NCBI GenBank assembly: GCA_963766765.1
Contig: CAVYBR010000005.1
Location: 1 to 64,000 of the forward strand
Source of the DNA: JACCQS01 sp963766765
GTDB taxonomy: Bacteria > Actinomycetota > Actinomycetes > Mycobacteriales > Geodermatophilaceae
DNA: 64,000 nucleotides
Direction of reading: 5' to 3'
Below, in pieces: positions 43,079 to 51,947 of this stretch. A program made the translations under genes and the position numbers. The notes below the pieces were generated by a model. The model ran no database searches and was not told where the DNA came from. It saw nothing but the letters and a program-made list of their open reading frames with translations. How positions within the stretch are numbered: position 1 is the first letter of the stretch; the number at the start of each line of letters is the position of its first letter.

Positions 43079-44110
43079 GTGGACACCACCCCGAAGCTCC
43101 GACTCAGCGGCCCCGGCAGCCTGGTCGCCGCCGTACCTCACCTTCTCGGGTTCCCTCCGGAGGAGTCGCTGGTGGTGGTGGGTCTGCGCGGCCCGCAGAG
43201 TCGATTGGGCATGACCATGCGCGTCGACCTGCCGCCGGACGGCCCGCGATCGGCCCCATGCGTCGAAGAACTGCACGCGCTGGGCGAGGCGCTTCGCGGG
43301 GATGCCTCCTCGGACTGCATCGCGATGATCATCACTGAGCAACAGGATCACGATGGGGTCGCTCCGTATGTGGACCTCGTCTCGAATCTCGACCAGGCGC
43401 TCTACGAGTGCGGGATCGACGCGACTGACATCGTTCTGGTCAGAGGCGGGCGCTGGCGCTCCTACCTGTGCCCGGACCCCGGCTGCTGCCCCGTCGAGGG
43501 CAACGCGATACCGCCCGCGTCCGGTGAGCTCGCTGCCTATGCCGCCTATTCCGGTTCGGTGGTTCGATCCAGCCGGGCGGACCTGGTGGCGCTGATCGCC
43601 GCGGACCCGGTTGCGGTCAGAGCCACCGAACGCGCGCTGCAGCACGTCTGCCAGGAGATGGCCGAGGCTGCCGAGGCGGGGACCACCGAGAACTACCTGG
43701 CCCGGATCGAGGATCTGATCGATCGACGCGTCACGGCGTTGGCAGCCGGTAGCGCACGGCCGATCAGCCATCGCGACGCCGCGCGCATGGCGATCGGACT
43801 CATCGATCGTCAGGTGCGCGATCGCGTGGCGGGCTATTGCCTGCAGGACAGCGCGTCAGCGGCTGAGTCACTCTGGGTCGACCTGCTGCGTCGGATCCCG
43901 ACGCCGCTGGACGCTGCCCCAGCGACCATGCTCGCCATGAGTTCGTGGGCGCGCGGCGACGGCGCGCTGGCTAACGTGGCGCTGGACCGGGCGCTGGAGG
44001 GCGACCCCGGATATTCCCTGGCGCAACTGGTCCGAACCGCCCTCGACCATGCCCTACCGCCGAGCACGGTCGGCCAGATGCTGGCGACACCGTGCCCGCA
44101 GGCAGGCTAG
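43079..44110 (+). CDS. DUF4192 domain-containing protein
   Basis: 343 residues. The N-terminal block LRLSGPGSLVAAVPHLLGFP followed by PEESLVVVGL is the hallmark of DUF4192, an actinobacterial family usually found not far from sigma and nrdJ genes; its function is unknown. Other family features are RWRSYLCPDPGCCPVEGNAI (a conserved Cys-containing segment) and a C-terminal helical repeat with AMSSWARGDGALANVALDRA and GYSLAQLVRTALDHALPP. The start GTG 43079 was chosen because homology starts at once; the frame is open further upstream. The stop overlaps the stop region of the convergent S9 peptidase by 4 bp. Confidence 0.88.
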   Translation: MDTTPKLRLSGPGSLVAAVPHLLGFPPEESLVVVGLRGPQSRLGMTMRVDLPPDGPRSAPCVEELHALGEALRGDASSDCIAMIITEQQDHDGVAPYVDLVSNLDQALYECGIDATDIVLVRGGRWRSYLCPDPGCCPVEGNAIPPASGELAAYAAYSGSVVRSSRADLVALIAADPVAVRATERALQHVCQEMAEAAEAGTTENYLARIEDLIDRRVTALAAGSARPISHRDAARMAIGLIDRQVRDRVAGYCLQDSASAAESLWVDLLRRIPTPLDAAPATMLAMSSWARGDGALANVALDRALEGDPGYSLAQLVRTALDHALPPSTVGQMLATPCPQAG

Positions 44111-46212
44111 AGGAGCGCGGGACGCTCCCATGCTTCACCCAGGACATGCTCGGCCAGAAACGCGTAGATCGTCTCGTACCAGATTGCGGCATTCCCGGGC
44201 GTGAGCACCCAGTGGTTCTCGTCGGGGAAGTACAGGAACTTGGACTCGACGCCGCGCTTTCGCAGGTCGTACCAAAGGCGCAGCCCTTCCCCGATCGGAA
44301 CGCGGTAGTCCTTGTCACCGTGGATCACCAACATCGGGGTGCTGATGTTGTCCGCGAACTTGTGCGGTGAGTTCGTCTCGTACCGCTCAGGATTCGTGAG
44401 CGGATCCCCGAACTCCTTCTCCCAGTAGTAGGAGGCATCGGTTGCGCCGGAGAACCCGTCGAGGTGCCACAGCGAGGCATGCGTGACGATCGCGTCGAAC
44501 CGATCGGTGTGCGTGGCTACCCAGTTGGCCATGTAGCCGCCGAAGGATCCGCCCAGTGCCGCTGTTCGGGTCCCATCGATGTCCGGGCGCTCGACCACCG
44601 CATCGGTGGCACTCATCAGATCGGTGTACGGCGTGCCGCCCCACTGTCCCCAGCCGCGCCGGACAAAGTCCTGTCCGTACCCGTCGGACAGGGCGGGATC
44701 TGGCAGCAGCACGGCATAGCCGCGGGCGGCCATCAGCCACGGGCACCAGCGCCACGACCAGGAGTTGAAACTCATCAGCGGGCCGCCATGTATCCAGAGC
44801 AGCAGCGGCGCTGGGTTGTCCGAGCTGGCGCCGTCAGGCACGACCAGCCACGACCAGATGGTCGTGCCGTCCTCGGTCGTCGCCTGAATCCTCTGCAACG
44901 TCCCGGGCAGCCCCTCGACGGTGCCCGGATTGGGCAGCGGGACGGCGTCCTGGTCAGTTCTGGTCGGATCGAGCCGGACGGGGGCCGCCGGGCTGTCGTA
45001 AGCAGAGCGCAGCGCGTACAGAGCGGCACCGTCTGCGGCCACCTGGAGGTCGGTGTAGGCGCCGCTGGAGGTCAGCCTCGTCGTCTCGCCGGAGTCGAGG
45101 TCGACCCGGAAGATCGGGTGGTGGCCGAGTTCGGTGGCGCTGAAGAAGACAGCGTCACCGTCGGGTGCCCACCTCGGCGCCCCCGGCCAGAGATCCAGGT
45201 CAGGGGTGAGGTCACGACCCTTGTCGGTGGCCAGGTCGATCAGCCAGAGGGTCTGGTCCGGAGGTTCGTCGTAGCTGCTGTGCCGCTCCTTGACGCAGAC
45301 CAGGTAGGCGCCGTCGGGTGAGAAGGCGGGCTGGCCGAAGTCGTAATCCTCAGCTTCGGCAAGGATCCGCGTCTCTCCCGTGCCGGTGTCGACCACGTCG
45401 ATCCTGGTCCGTCGGTGCCCGGCGGTGGCGGCGGTTACGTCCACGGTGCGGGCGATGCGGGTCCCGTCCGCAGACAGCGCCAGGTCCTCGCCGCCGAGGC
45501 TGGTCAGGCCCGCGTTCGGCGTGAGATCTCGCACCTCGACCCGACCTTCTGCCGAGTCCTGCCGGCGCGCACGCGCGTCCGGGTCTGCGTCGCTCGAAGG
45601 GTCTACTGCCGGGCCATCGGTGGGGAGTTCAGGAAGGAAGAGCACGTGCGGCCAGGCGGGACCGAGGTCATGGTCCCAGTGGCGGACCGGATAGTCCTCG
45701 TGGAGCAGGGCCGTGACGCCGGCTTCCTTTCTGGCCTTGCTCCGCTCGGCGTCTGACTCGCCGTCTGTGGCACCCGGATTCATCGCGGCGACCAAGGCGA
45801 CCGCGCTCGATTCCCGAGCAGCGACCACTGCCGACACGCCGCCCGGCCGCGCCAGTACAAGGCGGGCTTCCCCGCCGCGTGCGGGAAGCAACCAGAGCCC
45901 CGCCTTCGGCTCCTCGGCGTCCTTCGACGCGTCCGGGTCGGGACGGGCGGAGGTGAAGAGGAGGTCACCGCTGGATGCGAACACTGGCGAGGATTCGCCA
46001 GGTGAGCTGCGGGTCAGCCGGCGCGCCGCATCTTTGCCATCGGGATCGATCTCCCAGAGGGCCGTCTGCCACTTGGTCTTCTCCGGGTTGAGCGTGGCCA
46101 CCGAGGTGACCAGGCGCGTCCCGTCCGGAGACAGGGCGAGCCCGGACACGCGGGGGATGGCGTTGTAGTCGGAAAGGGTGGCAAAGGGATGGGACTTGGC
46201 TGATTCGGTCAT
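44107..46212 (-). CDS. S9-family prolyl oligopeptidase / acylaminoacyl peptidase
   Basis: 701 residues. An N-terminal seven-bladed propeller (residues 15-420, with repeated 'SPDGT.L' type motifs such as LALSPDGTRLVTSVATLNPE, PAFSPDGAYLVCV) gates a C-terminal alpha/beta hydrolase domain. The catalytic triad is Ser556 (GGSFGGYMANW), Asp635 (HGDKDYRVP) and His667 (DENHWVL). The nucleophile elbow and LLLWIHGGPLMSFNSW (oxyanion region) match S9C enzymes. No signal peptide is seen, so it is probably cytosolic. The start MTESAKSHPFATLSDYNAIP at 46212 was preferred to an upstream alternative at 46269. It lies 81 bp downstream of the IdeR-type regulator on the same strand. Confidence 0.92.
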   Translation of the reverse strand: MTESAKSHPFATLSDYNAIPRVSGLALSPDGTRLVTSVATLNPEKTKWQTALWEIDPDGKDAARRLTRSSPGESSPVFASSGDLLFTSARPDPDASKDAEEPKAGLWLLPARGGEARLVLARPGGVSAVVAARESSAVALVAAMNPGATDGESDAERSKARKEAGVTALLHEDYPVRHWDHDLGPAWPHVLFLPELPTDGPAVDPSSDADPDARARRQDSAEGRVEVRDLTPNAGLTSLGGEDLALSADGTRIARTVDVTAATAGHRRTRIDVVDTGTGETRILAEAEDYDFGQPAFSPDGAYLVCVKERHSSYDEPPDQTLWLIDLATDKGRDLTPDLDLWPGAPRWAPDGDAVFFSATELGHHPIFRVDLDSGETTRLTSSGAYTDLQVAADGAALYALRSAYDSPAAPVRLDPTRTDQDAVPLPNPGTVEGLPGTLQRIQATTEDGTTIWSWLVVPDGASSDNPAPLLLWIHGGPLMSFNSWSWRWCPWLMAARGYAVLLPDPALSDGYGQDFVRRGWGQWGGTPYTDLMSATDAVVERPDIDGTRTAALGGSFGGYMANWVATHTDRFDAIVTHASLWHLDGFSGATDASYYWEKEFGDPLTNPERYETNSPHKFADNISTPMLVIHGDKDYRVPIGEGLRLWYDLRKRGVESKFLYFPDENHWVLTPGNAAIWYETIYAFLAEHVLGEAWERPALL

Positions 46213-46293
46213 GGATCTGTGGGGCCCCTCGAGACGACGATGTCCAGGACAAATGAGATCGTTAGCCATCCTACCGATATGGGGCTGGAAGAC

Positions 46294-46980
46294 TCAGACG
46301 GTGCGGCTGACGAAGATGTGTTCGGCCGCCAGACGGGGGAGCAGGTGCCCATCCACGTCAACGCCGCCGGCCAGGCGCCTGGCCACGACCGTGTTGCCGG
46401 GTCGGACGTGTGCATCTGTCAGTTGATGCATGAGTCCGGCGTCCGGTTGGATCTGCTCACTGATGCGCTCGACAGTCACCGTGACGCCGGCCTCGGTTGC
46501 CACGTCGGCGAGCAGCACGAGCTCGGTGATCTCGACTGGATCGGCGGCACCCCGCTCGGTCAGACCCAATTCGTCCAGACCCGGGATCGGGCTGCCGTGC
46601 GGGCACGTGGTCGGATTGTCGAGCAGAGCCACCAATCGTCGCTCGACTGCCTCACTCATGACGTGCTCCCACCGGCAGGCCTCGATGTGCACGTCCTCCC
46701 AGTCCAGGCCGATCACGTCGACGAGCAGACGTTCGGCCAACCGGTGCTTGCGCATGACCTGGGTCGCCAGTTTCCGACCGATGTCACTGAGTTCGAGGTG
46801 CCGATCACCCTCGACCGTGACCAAACCGTCGCGTTCCATCCGAGCAACGGTTTGGCTGACCGTGGGGCCGCTTTGATGCAGCCGCTCGGCGATGCGCGCA
46901 CGTAGCGGCGTCACGCCCTCTTCCTCGAGTTCGAAGATCGTGCGGAGATACATCTCTGTGGTGTCGATCAAGTCGTTCAC
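46294..46980 (-). CDS. DtxR/IdeR-family metal-dependent transcriptional repressor
   Basis: 228 residues. The N-terminal winged HTH (DLIDTTEMYLRTIFELEEEG, SGPTVSQTVARMERDGLVTV) is followed by the dimerisation/metal domain. Ligand residues of both DtxR sites are present: His and Glu in RKHRLAERLL, His in DVHIEAC, and Cys-x-x-Glu-His in ACRWEHVMSEAVE. The C-terminal SH3-like FeoA domain is at about 150-228 (ITELVLLADVATEAGVTVTV, RLAGGVDVDGHLLPRLAAEH). With Fe2+ or Mn2+ bound it should repress metal-uptake genes. Start GTG 46980. It lies upstream of an S9 peptidase gene and may be co-transcribed; no siderophore genes are nearby. Confidence 0.93.
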   Translation of the reverse strand: MNDLIDTTEMYLRTIFELEEEGVTPLRARIAERLHQSGPTVSQTVARMERDGLVTVEGDRHLELSDIGRKLATQVMRKHRLAERLLVDVIGLDWEDVHIEACRWEHVMSEAVERRLVALLDNPTTCPHGSPIPGLDELGLTERGAADPVEITELVLLADVATEAGVTVTVERISEQIQPDAGLMHQLTDAHVRPGNTVVARRLAGGVDVDGHLLPRLAAEHIFVSRTV

Positions 46981-47094
46981 GCGCAGCGCTCCTTCACGAA
47001 GTTCAACCTGATGATACGGCGCGGATCAACTCCGCCACCGCGGCGTGACCTCGTCGAGATCCGCTGGATGCCCATGGGACCGGCCAGCCGGCAG

Positions 47095-47634
47095 TCAACT
47101 GGTCGTCGCCTGCTTGGCGGCAGCCGCGTTTGCGGCAGGGCAATGTCCCTCAACGCGCTGACACGCAGTGAGGTCGCAGAGTCGACAGATCCACGCGCCG
47201 CCGTCCTTGTCGGCAACGACCGCACCCATCAACGAGTCGAGCAGGGGCGAGAGCGAGTCCCGTTGGGCTGCCGTGAGCCGGTCCAGAACGGTGTGCAACA
47301 CCGTGGCCCGGGCAGCAGCGATCCGGGCGGCCGCTCGCCGGCCCCGAGGCGTCAATCCCAACAAACGCGACCGCCGATCAGAGCCTTGGCTGCGGGTCAC
47401 CAAACCTGCCTCGACAAGTCGATCGATGACACGGACGGCACCGGACGGAGTCAAGCCGAGGACCAGCCGCAGCTCGTCCAGGCTCGGGCGTTCCAGGAAC
47501 TGATCCAGGGCAGAAAGTGCTGCCGCGCCCGAGATCGATTGTCCGCATGCTTGCGTGATCGCGGCAGCAGTCTGGTCGGAGACGACTAACGCCAAGGCGC
47601 CGAGAACGTTGGCGTCTCGCTCGAATTGCGTCAC
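47095..47634 (-). CDS. MarR-family regulator with C-terminal Cys cluster
   Basis: 179 residues. The winged HTH covers about residues 30-110 (ALSALDQFLERPSLDELRLV, LGLTPSGAVRVIDRLVEAGL, SDRRSRLLGLTPRGRRAAAR). After it comes an unusual tail WICRLCDLTACQRVEGHCP with four cysteines (C-x2-C-x4-C-x6-C) that could bind zinc or act as a redox switch. Its ATG overlaps the stop of the DUF3224 gene by 4 bp, so both are read from the promoter at 48039-48067. The palindromes in that promoter are the likely binding sites (autoregulation). Confidence 0.85.
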   Translation of the reverse strand: MTQFERDANVLGALALVVSDQTAAAITQACGQSISGAAALSALDQFLERPSLDELRLVLGLTPSGAVRVIDRLVEAGLVTRSQGSDRRSRLLGLTPRGRRAAARIAAARATVLHTVLDRLTAAQRDSLSPLLDSLMGAVVADKDGGAWICRLCDLTACQRVEGHCPAANAAAAKQATTS

Positions 47635-48035
47635 TCGAGGCTGTAGGTCAGTTTCAACGGCATGTGCGGATAGTCCGCTTGGGTCGACACGCTTTCGGCG
47701 GTTCCGGTGATCCCGGCAAGTTCTCCGGTTCCCGAGCCTTCCACGACGTTGGTCTCAACGCGTGCGGTGGCGTTGTCATAGGTCCCAGTGCCGAGCAGGA
47801 CGAAACTCCCGGACCTGCCGTCGAGCTCCCCGGCCACGCGCATCAGCGAGACCAGGCTCGCGGTCCCGTCGGGCCGGTAGAACATCAGTGACTGAGACGT
47901 CGCGGGCCCGAGACCGTCGGGCCCCGGGTCCAGCTTCACTTCTGCCCGGGTGAACTTCGATCCGTCATCGAGCTCCTGGTAGGGGTTCTCGTCCCAGGAG
48001 GTGATTTCCAGGGTGGTTTCGAGGGTAGCCATCAT
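47631..48035 (-). CDS. DUF3224 domain-containing protein
   Basis: 134 residues with the DUF3224 pattern: EITSWDENPYQELDDGSKFT (W-D-E-.-P-Y), RAEVKLDPGPDGLGPATSQS, YRPDGTASLVSLMRVAGELD and GRSGSFVLLGTGTYDNATAR, then VVEGSGTGELAGITGTAESV. The family forms a small beta-barrel of the allene-oxide-cyclase-like/ calycin kind; the function is unknown. It is commonly regulated with a MarR gene, as here. The start is ATG 48035 or 48032; the -10 hexamer ends 4 bp upstream, implying a leaderless mRNA. Confidence 0.85.
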   Translation of the reverse strand: MMATLETTLEITSWDENPYQELDDGSKFTRAEVKLDPGPDGLGPATSQSLMFYRPDGTASLVSLMRVAGELDGRSGSFVLLGTGTYDNATARVETNVVEGSGTGELAGITGTAESVSTQADYPHMPLKLTYSLE

Positions 48036-48038
48036 GTG

Positions 48039-48067
48039 AGTATATGTGTGAGTCACACAACTATCAA
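48039..48067 (-). promoter_or_regulatory. Leaderless promoter of the DUF3224-marR operon
   Basis: On the minus strand a -35 TTGATA (48067-48062), a 17-bp spacer and a -10 TATACT (48044-48039) form a near-consensus sigma-70 promoter. The first transcribed base would fall at or next to the ATG (48035/48032), so the message is predicted to be leaderless. Confidence 0.75.
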
Positions 48068-48072
48068 GTTGT
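48045..48072. promoter_or_regulatory. Overlapping palindromes in the DUF3224-marR promoter (probable MarR operator)
   Basis: TGTGTGAGTCACACA (48045-48059) is a perfect 7-bp-arm palindrome that fills most of the spacer between -35 and -10. ACAACTATCAAGTTGT (48057-48072) is a second palindrome with 6-bp arms over the -35 hexamer. Binding at either site would block polymerase. Confidence 0.65.
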
Positions 48073-48144
48073 CCGTCAGATACTCGGGCGCACGGCCGCC
48101 GGCCGAAGGCGGCCGCCGGGCCAAGCGGGCGTTAACGTGGCGCA

Positions 48145-49326
48145 ATGAGTCAAGCGGTCGCGGTGGTGTGGGACGACGCCATGCTCGAGTACGACCTCGG
48201 CGGTGATCACCCCTTGCATCCGATCCGCCTCGAGCTCACGATCGGACTCGCCCAGAGCCTCGGAGTCTTCGATGCGCCGGCGATCACGCGGTTTGCGCCG
48301 ATTGCGGCCGACGACGATCTGCTCCAGCGAATCCACACTCCGGAATACATCGCGGCCGTCAAGCGAGCACCCATGGACCCGTACGGCGCCGGACACGGTC
48401 TGGGCACGCCGGATAACCCGATCTTCGACCGGATGCACGAAGCCTCCGCCCTGATCGCCGGGGGAAGCGTGCAGGCTGCGCAGTGGATCACGTCCGGCAA
48501 AGGGGACCACGCCGCGAATATCGCGGGTGGACTCCATCACGCGATGGCAAACCGGGCGAGTGGGTTCTGTGTCTACAACGACCCGGCGTTGGCGATCAGC
48601 TGGCTGCTGGGCCAGGGCATGAAACGGATCGCATACGTCGATGTCGACGTGCACCACGGCGACGGGGTGCAGGCGGCCTTCTATGAAGACCCTCGCGTGC
48701 TCACGATCAGCCTGCATCAGAATCCGCTGACCCTGTTCCCGGGTACCGGCTTTCCGGAGGAGATCGGGCGAGGCGAGGGGCAGGGCAGTGCCATCAACGT
48801 CGCGCTGCCGCCCGGAACCGGTGATGGTGAGTGGCTTCGGGCCTTTCATGCGGTCGTCCCTGGAGCTCTTCGCGCCTTCCGCCCCGAAATCCTCGTCAGC
48901 CAATGTGGATGTGATGCCCACCGGGATGACCCGCTGGCCAACCTGGCGCTTTCGATCGATGGCCAGCGGGCCTCGTACCTGGCCATGCACGACCTGGCCC
49001 ACGAGATCTGCGGCGGCAAGTGGCTCGTGTTGGGTGGCGGCGGATACGGACTCGTGCGCTGCGTGCCCCGCGCCTGGACGCATCTGCTCGGTATCACCGG
49101 TGGGCACCCCGTGGATCCGGAGGCCACGATCCCGACCGAGTGGCTCGAGGACGTGCGCCGGCGCAAGTTGCGGGCCATGCCGCCGACGCGGATGACCGAG
49201 GACGAGCCGGCCGACTACATCCCATGGGAGCCGGGCGGAGCCGACGAGGTGGACGTGGCCATCCAACGGACCCGGCGAGCCAGCTTTCCGCTACTCGGTC
49301 TCGATCCGGACGATCCGCGGGACTGA
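48145..49326 (+). CDS. acuC: AcuC-type class I/II histone-deacetylase-family protein
   Basis: 393 residues, arginase/deacetylase fold. Key motifs: GGDHPLHPIRLELTIGL, GGLHHAMANRASGFCVYND (active-site His pair), YVDVDVHHGDGVQAAFY (zinc-binding Asp/His), LTISLHQNPLTLFPGTG, SQCGCDAHRDDPLANLALSI (zinc Asp) and VLGGGGYGLVRCVPRAW (catalytic Tyr region). AcuC deacetylates acetyl-lysine of acetyl-CoA synthetase in Bacillus. The next gene, 8 bp downstream, encodes a GNAT/acyl-CoA-synthetase fusion that would perform the opposite reaction. Start ATG 48145; divergent from the DUF3224 gene. Confidence 0.92.
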   Translation: MSQAVAVVWDDAMLEYDLGGDHPLHPIRLELTIGLAQSLGVFDAPAITRFAPIAADDDLLQRIHTPEYIAAVKRAPMDPYGAGHGLGTPDNPIFDRMHEASALIAGGSVQAAQWITSGKGDHAANIAGGLHHAMANRASGFCVYNDPALAISWLLGQGMKRIAYVDVDVHHGDGVQAAFYEDPRVLTISLHQNPLTLFPGTGFPEEIGRGEGQGSAINVALPPGTGDGEWLRAFHAVVPGALRAFRPEILVSQCGCDAHRDDPLANLALSIDGQRASYLAMHDLAHEICGGKWLVLGGGGYGLVRCVPRAWTHLLGITGGHPVDPEATIPTEWLEDVRRRKLRAMPPTRMTEDEPADYIPWEPGGADEVDVAIQRTRRASFPLLGLDPDDPRD

Positions 49327-49334
49327 CCCGGCCG

Positions 49335-51845
49335 ATGCCCGAGTCCGCAACCAACGGCACACCTGTGGCGGCCAACCCCTACCCCGCGGAGTGGGAAGCC
49401 GATGTGGTCGCCGCCGACGGCGCGACTGTCCACATCCGTCCGATCACGCCCGACGATGGTCCCGGCCTGCTCGGCCTGCACGCACGGAGTTCCGAGCGAA
49501 CCCGGTATCTGCGCTTCTTCGGACCCCATCCGCGCGTGTCGGACAAGGAGCTCGCCCATTTCATCAACGTCGACCACTCCGACCGGGTCGCCCTGATCGT
49601 CCTGCTCGGCGACCAGCTGATTGCTGTGGGTCGCTTTGAGCGGTTGCCGGATAGGGATGAGGCCGAGGTCGCCTTCCTCGTCGAGGACGCGCACCAAGGG
49701 CGTGGCCTTGGGTCGGTGTTGCTGGAGCACCTCGCAGCGGCAGCACAGGAGCGGGGGATCCGGCGGTTCGTGGCGGAGGTCCTGGCAGAGAACGGCAAGA
49801 TGATCTCGGTCTTCCGCGACGCAGGCTACGAGGCGACCAAGTCCTACGACGAAGGAGTCGTGCACCTCGTCTTCGACATTGCGCCCACAGATGCGCAGCG
49901 GGCGGTCCGGTTCGAACGCGAACAACGTGCTGAGTCTCGCTCGATCGCGCGTCTGCTCAATCCGCGCTCGGTCGCAGTGATCGGGGCGAGCACGGATCCG
50001 GCCAAGATCGGCTCTGCCGTCCTCGCGAATCTGCGCGCTGCCGGCTTCGCGGGACCGATCTATCCGGTGAATCCGTCCGCGGAGACGGTCCAGGGCCTTC
50101 CGGCATTCCCCACCGTGCTGTCGGTTCCGGATGAGGTGGACCTAGCGATCCTGACCGTGCCGGCCGAGGCCGTCCCGGAGGTCGTCGACCACTGCCGCAA
50201 CCGCGGAGTCCGCGGCATCGTCGTGATGTCCGGCGGTTTCGCCGAGCGCGGTGCGGACGGGCTGACGGCTCAGCGGAGCCTGATCAACACCGCCCGCGCC
50301 TCGGGCATGCGCGTCGTTGGCCCGAACTGCTTCGGGATCATCAACACAGACCCGGACGTCAGGCTGAATGCCAGTCTGGCGCCGCAGATCCCGGCGCCGG
50401 GCAGAGTCGGAATCTTCGCCCAGTCCGGTGCGCTCGGGGCGACCTTGCTCAATCGAGCCAAGGAATTGGGAATCGGGCTGTCCAGCTTCGTCTCTGCCGG
50501 CAATCGCGCCGATGTCAGTGGCAACGACCTGTTGCAGTACTGGTCGACCGACCCGGCCACCGACGTCATAGCGCTGCACCTTGAGAGCTTCGGAAACCCC
50601 CGCAAGTTCGCGCGGCTGGCCCGCCGGATCGCCCGGAGCAAACCGATCGTGGCTGTGAAGAGTGGCCGGCACACCGGTACGACGCCGAACCTCGAGGGCA
50701 CGTCACAGTCGATCACGGACTCCAGTGTCGAGGCGCTGTTCGCCTCGACCGGGATCATCCGGGTGGACACCGTCGCGCAGCTCCTGGACGTCGTGACCCT
50801 GCTCGCCCACCAACCGCTGCCGCGTGGCCCTCGGGTGGCGGTGGTCGGGAATTCCACCGCCGTGGGGCTGCTCGCGGTTGATTCGCTGCTCGGCAGTGGG
50901 CTGGTCCTAGCCGGCTCGGCGCCGGTCGACATCGGCGCAACGGGATCGCCGGAGGCATTCGCTGCCGCCACCCGCACCGCTCTCGACGCGCCGGAGGTGG
51001 ATGCCTTGCTCGCGGTCTTCGTTCCACCGGTCAGTGTCTCGGAGGACGAATACGCCCGCGCCCTGGTGGAGCTGTCCGAGCAAACGGACAAGCCCATCGT
51101 TGCGACGTTCCTCGGCCGCGAGGGCGTGACCGCGTCGCTGGTCCGATCGGGGGAGGACGGCGTGGCGCTTCGCGGTTCGGTGCCGTCGCTCCCCATCGAT
51201 CGGGCGGCCGCCGCGCTGGCACGGACGGTTCGCTACAGCCTCTGGCGGTCCAGGCCGCTCGGAGAAGTCCCGGCCGCAACCGAAGCCGAGCGTGACCGGG
51301 CACGGGCGCTGGTGGCAGATGTTCTCACTGAGGCTCCCGCCGGGCGGGAGCTGTCGGCGGAGGAAGCCGGTGCACTGCTGGCCACCTACGGGCTGGATGC
51401 GCACGGCGACGGTGCCGGAGCGACTCCCGGGGCGGTCGCCACAACCATCGAGGTTTCGGACGATCCGTCCTTCGGCGCGGTCGTGTCATTCGGGGTTTCC
51501 GGTGTGCCGATCGAGCTGTTCGCTGATCGCACCTTCCGTGTTCTGCCGCTGGCCGACATCGACGCCGCCGAGATGATCCGCTCGGTTGCCGCATGGCCAA
51601 TGCTCGACGGTTACGGGGGAGTGGTCCCGGTCGACACTGCCGCCATCGAGGACGTCCTAATCCGGGTGGCGCGACTGTGCGACGACGTGCCGCAGATCAC
51701 CCGGCTGCGCATCACTGCCCTCGCCCATCCGGGTGGGGTCGAACTCCAGGAACCCAAGATCCGCGTACAGCCGACAGCCGCGCGCCCCGATGCGGCCCCG
51801 CGCCGCGCGGACCGCAGCGAGGCAGTCGACCGGCCAATGGCCTAG
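49335..51845 (+). CDS. Pat-like protein acetyltransferase: N-terminal GNAT fused to NDP-forming acyl-CoA-synthetase-like domains
   Basis: 836 residues. The GNAT domain is N-terminal (about 28-180: VHIRPITPDDGPGLLGLHAR, EVAFLVEDAHQGRGLGSVLL). CoA-binding and ligase-CoA domains follow (LLNPRSVAVIGASTDPAKIG, GPIYPVNPSAETVQGLPAFP, VVGPNCFGIINTDP, GIFAQSGALGATLL). The ATP-grasp part at the C-terminus is shortened: it goes from LLATYGLDAHGDGAGAT almost directly to DPSFGAVVSFGVSGVPIELF, lacking the segment that usually holds the ATP-binding lysine. This GNAT-first order is known for some actinobacterial Pat enzymes and reversed relative to Salmonella Pat. It probably acetylates acyl-CoA synthetases and is counteracted by the adjacent AcuC. 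Start ATG 49335. Confidence 0.88.
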   Translation: MPESATNGTPVAANPYPAEWEADVVAADGATVHIRPITPDDGPGLLGLHARSSERTRYLRFFGPHPRVSDKELAHFINVDHSDRVALIVLLGDQLIAVGRFERLPDRDEAEVAFLVEDAHQGRGLGSVLLEHLAAAAQERGIRRFVAEVLAENGKMISVFRDAGYEATKSYDEGVVHLVFDIAPTDAQRAVRFEREQRAESRSIARLLNPRSVAVIGASTDPAKIGSAVLANLRAAGFAGPIYPVNPSAETVQGLPAFPTVLSVPDEVDLAILTVPAEAVPEVVDHCRNRGVRGIVVMSGGFAERGADGLTAQRSLINTARASGMRVVGPNCFGIINTDPDVRLNASLAPQIPAPGRVGIFAQSGALGATLLNRAKELGIGLSSFVSAGNRADVSGNDLLQYWSTDPATDVIALHLESFGNPRKFARLARRIARSKPIVAVKSGRHTGTTPNLEGTSQSITDSSVEALFASTGIIRVDTVAQLLDVVTLLAHQPLPRGPRVAVVGNSTAVGLLAVDSLLGSGLVLAGSAPVDIGATGSPEAFAAATRTALDAPEVDALLAVFVPPVSVSEDEYARALVELSEQTDKPIVATFLGREGVTASLVRSGEDGVALRGSVPSLPIDRAAAALARTVRYSLWRSRPLGEVPAATEAERDRARALVADVLTEAPAGRELSAEEAGALLATYGLDAHGDGAGATPGAVATTIEVSDDPSFGAVVSFGVSGVPIELFADRTFRVLPLADIDAAEMIRSVAAWPMLDGYGGVVPVDTAAIEDVLIRVARLCDDVPQITRLRITALAHPGGVELQEPKIRVQPTAARPDAAPRRADRSEAVDRPMA

Positions 51846-51861
51846 CGAACCTCCTCCACCC

Positions 51862-51927
51862 GGCGGTTTGCCAGCGAACCGCCACGTGCCGACGAGCCAC
51901 TGTTGGCGGTTTCCGCAGAAACCGCCA
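51862..51927. terminator. Twin hairpins between the convergent Pat-like and sigma-factor genes
   Basis: Two stems built on the same GGCGGTT core: GGCGGTT/AACCGCC (51862-51868 with 51877-51883) and TGGCGGTTT/AAACCGCCA (51904-51912 with 51919-51927, 6-nt loop). They lie between two convergent stops (51845 and 51948), so a bidirectional terminator is likely, although no T-tract follows. The first hairpin recurs almost exactly at 39436-39458. Confidence 0.55.
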
Positions 51928-51947
51928 GGGTCAGTGGCCCGCCCGGG

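Noticed and set aside
47840..48144. Possible small RNA or riboswitch upstream of acuC
   Set aside because: The palindromes here fit a MarR operator and the promoter places the start at the ATG; no structured leader is left over.
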